Below, piece after piece: positions 1-4,506 of a stretch of 5,951 nt of DNA (position 1 is its first letter; every line of letters starts with the position of its first letter). The stretch covers positions 1 to 5,951 of the forward strand of contig CANJXV010000163.1 of the NCBI GenBank assembly GCA_947478935.1, written 5' to 3'. The position numbers were made by a program, and so were the translations under genes. The notes below the pieces were generated by a model. It was not told the origin of the DNA. It saw only the letters and a program-made list of their open reading frames with translations, and did not search any database. The stretch is from Comamonadaceae bacterium. Lineage in GTDB: Bacteria > Pseudomonadota > Gammaproteobacteria > Burkholderiales > Burkholderiaceae_C.

Positions 1-44
1 ACATTGATATCGACGATTCCGGCAAAGTGGTCGGCTTGTTCTAA
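1..44 (+). CDS. 3' end of an unidentified gene (partial)
   Basis: An open frame enters from the left edge and ends at a TAA at 42-44. The last residues read I-D-I-D-D-S-G-K-V-V-G-L-F. This acidic, then Gly-Lys-Val ending resembles the last beta strand of small alpha+beta barrel proteins of the NTF2/SnoaL type, but 13 residues are too few to name a family. It is taken as coding because it ends just before a hairpin and a well-formed ribosome binding site for the next gene on the same strand. The product is unknown. Confidence 0.45.
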   Translation, partial: IDIDDSGKVVGLF

Positions 45-55
45 ACCTTCGCATG

Positions 56-81
56 CGGGCCATCCCGGTGCGGATGGCCTG
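56..81 (+). terminator. Hairpin between the upstream gene and the tctC-like gene
   Basis: GGCCATCC at 58-65 and GGATGGCC at 72-79 form a perfect 8-bp stem with a 6-base loop. The stem can be lengthened by a G-T and a C-G pair (57/80 and 56/81). It lies 12-14 bases after the upstream stop codon. No run of T follows (TGTTCG), so it is a weak candidate for an intrinsic terminator. It could instead be an mRNA-stabilising or processing hairpin inside an operon. Confidence 0.5.
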
Positions 82-87
82 TTCGTG

Positions 88-93
88 AAGGAG
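88..93 (+). promoter_or_regulatory. Ribosome binding site that fixes the tctC-like start
   Basis: AAGGAG lies 8 bases before the ATG at 102. An earlier in-frame GTG at 93 overlaps this site and cannot be served by it, so the ATG at 102 is chosen as the start. Confidence 0.75.
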
Positions 94-101
94 TGCTGAA
101 C

Positions 102-1082
102 ATGTTCAATTCCCGCCGCTTGCGCAGTCTGTTGCAAGCTTTGCTGGCCGGTGTGGCCTTGTGTTTGACTCCCTTGGTGTGGGCGCAAAGCGGCCCGGTC
201 AAAGTACTGGTGGGCTTTCCGCCGGGCGGCGGCACCGACGCCATTGCCCGCATATTGGCCGACAAGCTCAAAGACCAGCTGGGCGTGCCGGTGGTGGTGG
301 AAAACAAAGCCGGCGCCGGTGGCCAGATTGCCGCCCAAGCGCTCAAAGCCGCAGCGCCCGATGGCAATACGGTTTTCCTATCGCATGACCACACTATCTC
401 CATCTTGCCGCTGGTCGTTAAAAACCCCGGCTTTGAACCAGCGCGCGACTTTGTGGCCGTCGCTGGATTTGCCACCTTTGTGAATGCGCTGGCGGTCTCC
501 GGCGGCACCCCGGCCAAGTCGGTCAACGACTACAGCGCCTGGGTGCGCAGCGCGGGCGGCGGTAAGGGCACGGTGGGCGTCCCCGCACCCGCCTCGGTAC
601 CCGAGTTTTTGGTCAAAGTGATTGGCGAAAAATACAAGCTCGATTTAAACAGTGCGCCCTATCGGGGCAGCGCGCCAATGATGGCCGACATGCTGGGCAA
701 CCAGATTGCCGCCGGGGTGGCTTCGGTGCCGGACTTCATCGAAAACCACAAAGGCGGCAAAGTGCGTATCGTCGCTGTGCTAGGTGCCAACCGCCAGGCG
801 GTATTGCCTGATGTACCCACCTTCACCGAACTGGGGTTGGCCGGTTTTGAGGATGTGCCCTACTACGGCTTTTTCGCCCCAGCGGGCACACCCAAAGCCG
901 CCATAGACCGGTTCTCTGATGCGCTGACTAAAGTATTGGCTATGCCCGACGTGCGCGAGCCGCTCACCGCCATGGGCCTGACGGTGGGCTTTATGTCCTC
1001 TGCTCAATTGACAAGCCGCGAACATGCTTACGCGCAGACTTGGGCGCGCATCATCAAGCAAAGCGGGTTTCAGGCGCAGTAA
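102..1082 (+). CDS. TTT-family periplasmic substrate-binding protein (Bug/TctC type)
   Basis: A complete protein of 326 residues, the usual length for this family. Residues 1-28 are an export signal: basic Arg-Arg-Leu-Arg, a hydrophobic core, and a Val-Trp-Ala cleavage site before Gln29. The mature part opens with the family hallmark KVLVGFPPGGGTDAIAR (34-50), whose Gly-rich loop and Asp46 form part of the carboxylate-binding cleft. Next come the VVVENKAGAGG segment, APYRGSAPMMADMLGNQI, and the C-terminal LPDVPTFTELGL and FAPAGTPK blocks, all typical of Bug proteins. The family captures small carboxylates or similar compounds in the periplasm, often for a TctAB membrane partner, which is absent here; orphan Bug genes are common in beta-proteobacteria. 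The ligand cannot be read from the sequence. The gene converges on the nitrile hydratase operon with a 45-base gap, so a role in uptake of nitrile-derived acids is only a guess from position. Confidence 0.93.
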   Translation: MFNSRRLRSLLQALLAGVALCLTPLVWAQSGPVKVLVGFPPGGGTDAIARILADKLKDQLGVPVVVENKAGAGGQIAAQALKAAAPDGNTVFLSHDHTISILPLVVKNPGFEPARDFVAVAGFATFVNALAVSGGTPAKSVNDYSAWVRSAGGGKGTVGVPAPASVPEFLVKVIGEKYKLDLNSAPYRGSAPMMADMLGNQIAAGVASVPDFIENHKGGKVRIVAVLGANRQAVLPDVPTFTELGLAGFEDVPYYGFFAPAGTPKAAIDRFSDALTKVLAMPDVREPLTAMGLTVGFMSSAQLTSREHAYAQTWARIIKQSGFQAQ

Positions 1083-1097
1083 GCCGGTCAGCATCGG

Positions 1098-1118
1098 TTA
1101 CGCCGCCAAGCGGCCTAA
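1098..1118. terminator. Possible bidirectional terminator hairpin in the convergent gap
   Basis: Between the two convergent stop codons, GCCGC (1102-1106) pairs with GCGGC (1110-1114) around a CAA loop. After one C-C mismatch, TTA (1098-1100) pairs with TAA (1116-1118). There is no clear T-tract on either strand, so termination efficiency is doubtful. It is the only visible structure in the 45-base gap. Confidence 0.35.
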
Positions 1119-1127
1119 TGCCCAGAT

Positions 1128-1511
1128 CTAAAAGTCCACCCCCGTAAAGGCATCATCCCCCAACACCACCGGCTTCCCGTGGGGCGTGGCTTTTGCGGCA
1201 TGGTCCCAGGCTGCTTGCACTTTTTCGAGTTGCGCACGGCTGACCGCGCCTTTTTGCACCGTCAAAGATTCCAACGCGGCCAGCCAGTGGCGGTAATAGG
1301 TCTCGCCGGTATCCGGGTCGCCCGCAAGCTGCGCGGCTTTGATTTGCGCGGACAGTTCGGTGGCCCATTCGGGCCAGCTGAACAAGCCGCGTGCATGCGC
1401 ATCGATGGCCAGCGCAAACGCTTGTGCTTCCCAGGGCTCACGAAACACCGGGCCTTCTGCATCGCAGGGCAGGGTGGGTACCAGGGCTAGCATCTCGGAG
1501 GGCGCGCTCAT
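1128..1511 (-). CDS. Nitrile hydratase accessory (activator) protein, beta-like
   Basis: A 127-residue protein of the small nitrile hydratase activator family (P14K/NhlE-like), the third enzyme gene in the operon. These proteins resemble the N-terminal helical half of the beta subunit and are known in cobalt-type systems to escort alpha and help insert and oxidise the cobalt centre. Visible family blocks are DAEGPVFREPWEAQAFALA (17-35), GLFSWPEWATELSAQI (42-57) and GETYYRHWLAALESL (69-83), each aligning by eye with a beta-subunit block (PVFHGEWEKRALAI, then SYYEIWTRALANML). The start at 1511 is chosen because its ATG overlaps the beta stop as ATGA and AGAGG (1519-1523) sits 7 bases before it. 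A longer frame extending to 1622 would lie inside the beta gene and is rejected. It is the last gene of the operon, converging on the tctC-like gene. Confidence 0.9.
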   Translation of the reverse strand: MSAPSEMLALVPTLPCDAEGPVFREPWEAQAFALAIDAHARGLFSWPEWATELSAQIKAAQLAGDPDTGETYYRHWLAALESLTVQKGAVSRAQLEKVQAAWDHAAKATPHGKPVVLGDDAFTGVDF

Positions 1512-2176
1512 GCAGCAGCCTCTAGCAAATAAGGTTCCCAGCAATCGACCAGTACCTCCAGCGTCGGGTCCGCGTCCGCGCCCCACAACTCGGTGCCGCC
1601 AAAGCGCACGCCATAGCACCATTGCGGCTGCTCGCCCTGCCCGTGGGCATGGGTATCGGGAAACACAAAAGCGCCGTGCACCGCTACCACTTCTCCGGTC
1701 TTGCCACGCGCATAACGCGGCAAGCGCGTGTGGGTGGCCGGGTGCATCACGCGGGTGCGCACCACATCTCCCACCGCATAGCGAGCCGGGTGGTTTACCT
1801 TGCGGTCATAGGGGCTGCCTGCAGCCAGCGCGGCTTGTGACTGCGCTTTTGTTGCAGCTGATTTTTTGGTCGGCACCGGTGGCACCAGCATCTGCGTCGC
1901 TTTCACTTCCTGCTTGGTAACCATGCCGCGCTCGTGCAACATATTGGCCAGCGCGCGGGTCCAGATTTCGTAATAAGACACACCCAGATACACATGTGGC
2001 GGTAGCGACTCGCGCGCGTGGCGGCCCATGTCCAGATTCCACTCGCCTAATGCGGCGCTTGCCAGCGTAATCGCCAGGGCGCGCTTTTCCCATTCGCCGT
2101 GAAACACCGGCTCATTCGCTTCGGGACACACCGGCCCGAAGCCCATCATGCCGCCCAGGTCTTGCGGGCCGTTCAT
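1508..2176 (-). CDS. nthB: Nitrile hydratase beta subunit
   Basis: A 222-residue, full-length beta subunit of nitrile hydratase, which pairs with alpha to hydrate nitriles to amides in the cytoplasm. It opens with the family signature MNGPQDLGGMMGFGPV (1-16). The helical N-terminal half includes GRHARESLPP (51-60) and SYYEIWTRALANML (67-80). An Ala/Lys/Pro-rich linker (about 98-125) leads to the C-terminal SH3-like barrel with YAVGDVVRTRVMHPATHTR (133-151), PRYARGKTGEV, WCYGVRFGGTELWG and the closing VLVDCWEPYLLEA. Arg52 and Arg157 fall at the numbering of the two beta arginines known in cobalt nitrile hydratases to hydrogen-bond the oxidised alpha cysteines. The start at 2176 overlaps the alpha stop as ATGA and has AGGGGAG (2184-2190) 7 bases upstream, so the longer frame to 2356 is rejected. 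A single-chain beta with both halves argues against thiocyanate hydrolase, where this region is split into two subunits. Confidence 0.95.
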   Translation of the reverse strand: MNGPQDLGGMMGFGPVCPEANEPVFHGEWEKRALAITLASAALGEWNLDMGRHARESLPPHVYLGVSYYEIWTRALANMLHERGMVTKQEVKATQMLVPPVPTKKSAATKAQSQAALAAGSPYDRKVNHPARYAVGDVVRTRVMHPATHTRLPRYARGKTGEVVAVHGAFVFPDTHAHGQGEQPQWCYGVRFGGTELWGADADPTLEVLVDCWEPYLLEAAA

Positions 2177-2925
2177 AGCGCCGCTCCCCTGGCGCCCGCT
2201 GGGTCGGACGATGGCATGTGCGAGGTCTTGGGCACACCGGTACCAATCATGCTGTCGCGTGTTACCAGTTCGGCTAATTGGGCCTCGCTCCAGCCCTCGG
2301 TACCGGGCGGGCGCTGGGGCAAAACCAGGTAGCGGATTTCGGCAGTGGAGTCCCACACACGCACGGTTTTTTCAGAGGGCAGGGTCACGCCAAAGTCGGC
2401 TAGCACCGCACGCGGCTCCAGCACTGCGCGCGAGCGGTAGGGCGCGGACTTGTACCAAACCGGCGGCAGACCCAGCACCGGCCAGGGGTAGCAGGAGCAC
2501 AGGGTACACACCACCATGTTGTGCACCCCATCGGTGTTCTCCACCACCCGCAAATGCTCGCCTTGCCGGCCCGAGAAAGATAACTCCCCCACTGCCGCTG
2601 TGCCATCGGCGAGCAAGCGCGCTTTGTAGTCTGCATCCACCCAGGCCCGCGCCACTACTTGCGCGCCACAGCGCGGGCCGATTTTGGTCTCATAAGTCTC
2701 GACGATCAGGTCTAGCGCGTCGGCGTTGACATAGCCTTTGGCCAGCAAGACGGTTTCTAAAGCGCGTACGCGGATGGCTGCTTCTGAAAGCTCTGAGCCA
2801 TGGTCATGGTCATGGTCATGGTCGTGATCGTGATCGTGATCGTGATCGTGATCGTGATCGTGATCGTGATCGTGATCGTGATCGTGATCGTGAGGATGGT
2901 CGTGCGAGTGGCTAGGATGTGTCAT
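2173..2925 (-). CDS. nthA: Cobalt-type nitrile hydratase alpha subunit with His/Asp-rich N-terminal arm
   Basis: A 250-residue catalytic subunit. The metal site is V-C-T-L-C-S-C (Cys140, Cys143, Ser144, Cys145); Thr at the second position of the CxLCSC motif marks the cobalt type (iron types have Ser). By family knowledge Cys143 and Cys145 are oxidised to sulfinate and sulfenate. Other conserved blocks are LLAKGYVNADALD (60-72), IGPRCGAQVVARAWVD (82-97), VVENTDGVHNMVVCTLCSC, YPWPVLGLPPVWYKS (146-160), VRVWDSTAEIRYLVLPQRP (188-206) and LVTRDSMIG (220-228). Residues 1-42 are an added arm, MTHPSHSHDHP then a 31-residue strict His-Asp alternation (12-42), probably unstructured and metal-binding. 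The start at 2925 is the only ATG in frame before the arm. Its GAGGG is only 1 base from the ATG, which is poorly spaced, so initiation may be weak or coupled to the arsR-type gene ending 32 bases upstream. An alternative frame start at 3048, inside that gene, is rejected. It ends in an ATGA overlap with beta. Confidence 0.96.
   Translation of the reverse strand: MTHPSHSHDHPHDHDHDHDHDHDHDHDHDHDHDHDHDHDHDHGSELSEAAIRVRALETVLLAKGYVNADALDLIVETYETKIGPRCGAQVVARAWVDADYKARLLADGTAAVGELSFSGRQGEHLRVVENTDGVHNMVVCTLCSCYPWPVLGLPPVWYKSAPYRSRAVLEPRAVLADFGVTLPSEKTVRVWDSTAEIRYLVLPQRPPGTEGWSEAQLAELVTRDSMIGTGVPKTSHMPSSDPAGARGAAL
2800..2892 (-). repeat. Hexanucleotide tandem repeat coding for the His-Asp arm
   Basis: Ninety-three bases of in-frame 6-base repeat within the alpha gene. 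Read on the minus strand, one CAC is followed by 11 perfect GATCAC units (2889 down to 2824), then 4 perfect GACCAT units (2823 down to 2800). Both units encode Asp-His, but with opposite third-base choices (GAT/CAC versus GAC/CAT). The larger block carries 11 GATC sites spaced 6 bases apart. A unit of 6 keeps frame if copies are gained or lost, so length variation would be tolerated. The upstream codons encode a less regular His-rich lead-in (T-H-P-S-H-S-H-D-H-P). Confidence 0.97.
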
Positions 2926-2957
2926 ACCCTCATCATGGCATGCCTTGGATATTTGGG

Positions 2958-3305
2958 CTAGCCCGCTGAGTCGGCGCGCGTAAACGCCTGACGTGCTTCC
3001 TGGGTGCGCTGCATCTGGCGGGCGATATTGCCGCAAACCAGTTCGCACAAGTCATACACCGACTGGTCGGCAATCGAGTAGTACACGCTGGTACCCCGGC
3101 TTTCGCGGCGCACCATGCCGTGCTTGGTTAAGAGGCTCAAGTGGCGCGACACATTCGCCGCCGTAGTGCCGCACAGCTGTGCCAGCTCTCCGACATTGCG
3201 CTCGCCCTCGCGCAGGATGTTGAGCAGCTGTAGGCGCGTGGGTTCGGACAGCGCCTGAAAGTAGGCGGCTACATCGAGCAGGGCTTCGGGAGGCAGGTTT
3301 TCCAT
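2958..3305 (-). CDS. ArsR/SmtB-family winged-helix transcriptional regulator
   Basis: A 115-residue dimeric repressor type, normal length for ArsR/SmtB proteins. Visible parts: N-terminal helix with FQALSEPTRLQLLNILREG (16-34), helix-turn-helix GELAQLCGTTAANVSRHLSLLTKHG (39-63) with recognition helix about 47-59, and the beta wing MVRRESRGTSVYYSIAD (64-80), then helix alpha5 (about 81-105). There are three Cys: Cys45 in the helix before the recognition helix, and Cys87 and Cys91 (CELVC) in alpha5. It lacks the ELCVCDL motif of arsenic/cadmium sensors and has no His in alpha5, so the classic SmtB/NmtR zinc, nickel or cobalt site is not present. The signal sensed is therefore unknown; a thiol-based metal or redox sensor is possible. 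It is the first gene of the nitrile hydratase operon, 32 bases before alpha, and diverges from the RND genes across a 105-base gap. No good ribosome binding site precedes the ATG. Confidence 0.93.
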   Translation of the reverse strand: MENLPPEALLDVAAYFQALSEPTRLQLLNILREGERNVGELAQLCGTTAANVSRHLSLLTKHGMVRRESRGTSVYYSIADQSVYDLCELVCGNIARQMQRTQEARQAFTRADSAG

Positions 3306-3410
3306 AGGCTGGCGTTCTGGGCGGTGGGTTCAACAGTGTTTTCTTGATGTGGCGCAGTGCATGCCGCTGATTTTAGTGTATTATTTAGCTAATTACGTAA
3401 ATAGTTAAAT
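3306..3410. promoter_or_regulatory. Divergent promoter region, regulator operon versus RND genes
   Basis: This 105-base gap separates two divergent start codons, and its right half (about 3370-3410) is sharply AT-rich against the GC-rich surroundings. Candidate -10 boxes are TATTAT (3379-3384) for the plus strand and TAAAAT (reverse complement of 3370-3375) for the minus strand. No convincing -35 box at standard spacing was found for either, so both assignments are tentative. The left half (3306-3360) would be the untranslated leader of the regulator operon. Confidence 0.55.
3380..3405. promoter_or_regulatory. Candidate ArsR-family operator palindrome
   Basis: The 22 bases at 3382-3403 form a palindrome with 18 of 22 symmetric positions. 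Arms TATTTA (3382-3387) and TAAATA (3398-3403) flank a self-complementary core TAATTA (3390-3395); only the GC and CG dinucleotides between them break symmetry. Outside, 3380 and 3405 also match. It overlaps the plus-strand -10 candidate, ends 5 bases before the RND adaptor ATG, and lies within about 10 bases of the minus-strand -10 candidate. An AT-rich inverted repeat of this size, in the divergent gap beside an ArsR gene, is what such a repressor usually binds. Binding itself is inferred. Confidence 0.65.
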
Positions 3411-4505
3411 ATGAAAACTCAAAGTATGCCTCGCTGGGACCACGCCACCCGCCGTGCGCGCCACATGCTCCTGGGCCTGGGCGCCGCAACGGTCCTGTCG
3501 TCTATGGCGGGTACGCCTGCGGCCACTAGCCCCGCGCCCGCCGCTTTGGCCAGCATCGAAGTGGCTGGCAGGGTGCGCGCCGACATGCAAAGTGTGGATG
3601 GCCTGATTGAGCCGGTGCGGCAGGCCACGCTTGCCGCGCAAGTGGCGGGTGCTATCGTGCGTATTGGTGTACAGGTCGGAGACCGCGTGCGTGCCGGGCA
3701 AGAGTTGCTGCGCATCGACGCGCATGCCGCCGCGCAGGTGGTGCAATCCAATGCGTCGCAGGTAGACGCCGCCCGCGCCAACCTGGCCGTGGCGGCTAAA
3801 GAATTCGAGCGCCAGCAGCAACTGGTGCAGCAACAGTACATCAGCCCGGCGGCGCTGGAGCGCTCGCAAGCGCAATTCCAATCGGCGCAGGCGCTGGTGC
3901 AGTCTTTGCAAGCTCAAACCAATGTGGTTCAAACCCAGCAGGGCTTTTACGTCATCAGCGCGCCGTTTTCAGGCATTGTGAGCGAGCTGACCGTCGCCCT
4001 GGGCGACATGGCGATGCCAGGCCGCCCCTTGGTCACGCTGTATGACCCGTCGCAATTACGCGTCACCGCCGCCGTGCCCCATAGCGCCATGCCCGCCAGC
4101 CTGGACGGCGCACAGTTGGAATGGCCCGCCAATGGCCAAGGCAAAACTATGGTGCCGGTGCGCAGCATTAGGGTGCTGCCGCAAATCGACGCAGCCACGC
4201 ATAGCGCCCAAATTCGCTTTCCACTGCCTGCTGTTAGTGGCGCGCTGCCCGGTAGTTTTGTGCGCGTCTGGCTGCCTGCCCCGCGCGCGCCTATGACCAG
4301 CGCAGCGCGCGTCTTCGTGCCCGCCAGCGCGGTGCTGCGCCGCGCTGAATTGACTGCCGTTTATCTGCTCGATGCGCAAGGCCACCCGACACTGCGCCAA
4401 GTGCGCGTGGGACGCAGCCAAGGCCAGCAGGTGGAAGTGCTCAGCGGCCTGCGCGCTGGCGAGCGCGTCGCCACCGACCCCCAAGCCGCCGCGCACGCCA
4501 ATTGA
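3411..4505 (+). CDS. RND efflux periplasmic adaptor (membrane fusion protein)
   Basis: A 364-residue HlyD/AcrA-type adaptor that joins an inner-membrane RND pump to an outer-membrane channel. The N-terminus (Arg-Arg-Ala-Arg-His, then MLLGLGAATVLSSMAG, ending near Ala-Ala) looks like an export signal or membrane anchor. There is no Cys in the protein, so it is not a lipoprotein as AcrA is. The first lipoyl half is AAQVAGAIVRIGVQVGD (75-91) onward; an alpha-helical hairpin rich in Gln and Ala spans about 104-178; the second lipoyl half is YVISAPFSGIVSELTVALGD (180-199). The beta-barrel follows (about 213-295), then a membrane-proximal domain with VFVPASAVLRR (301-311) and GLRAGERVATDP. No ribosome binding site precedes ATG 3411, and in-frame ATGs at 3426 and 3468 are possible starts. 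It lies 1 base before the permease gene. Confidence 0.9.
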   Translation: MKTQSMPRWDHATRRARHMLLGLGAATVLSSMAGTPAATSPAPAALASIEVAGRVRADMQSVDGLIEPVRQATLAAQVAGAIVRIGVQVGDRVRAGQELLRIDAHAAAQVVQSNASQVDAARANLAVAAKEFERQQQLVQQQYISPAALERSQAQFQSAQALVQSLQAQTNVVQTQQGFYVISAPFSGIVSELTVALGDMAMPGRPLVTLYDPSQLRVTAAVPHSAMPASLDGAQLEWPANGQGKTMVPVRSIRVLPQIDAATHSAQIRFPLPAVSGALPGSFVRVWLPAPRAPMTSAARVFVPASAVLRRAELTAVYLLDAQGHPTLRQVRVGRSQGQQVEVLSGLRAGERVATDPQAAAHAN

Positions 4506-4506
4506 A

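Noticed and set aside
41..526. Minus-strand frame across the start of the tctC-like gene
   Set aside because: It crosses the hairpin and the signal peptide of a clear Bug-family gene and has no domain signature; it is an antisense shadow.
1339..2729. Plus-strand open frames opposite the nitrile hydratase genes
   Set aside because: Low-complexity Pro/Ala/Arg-rich translations with no family motifs, lying fully antisense to well-identified genes.
2800..2892. CRISPR-like array
   Set aside because: The repeats are 6-base direct tandem units without spacers and lie in frame inside the alpha gene.
1508..2925. Thiocyanate hydrolase instead of nitrile hydratase
   Set aside because: That enzyme shares the Co-type CTLCSC motif, but its beta-like region is split into two separate subunits. 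Here beta is a single 222-residue chain and is followed by a nitrile hydratase type activator.
2937..2944. GGCATGCC palindrome between the regulator and alpha genes
   Set aside because: An 8-base palindrome in GC-rich DNA is expected by chance, and there is no promoter-like sequence around it.
2926..3048. Extended N-terminus for nitrile hydratase alpha starting inside the arsR-type gene
   Set aside because: The extra residues are out-of-frame translation of the regulator's C-terminus, and no family member has such a region; ATG 2925 begins the His-rich arm directly.
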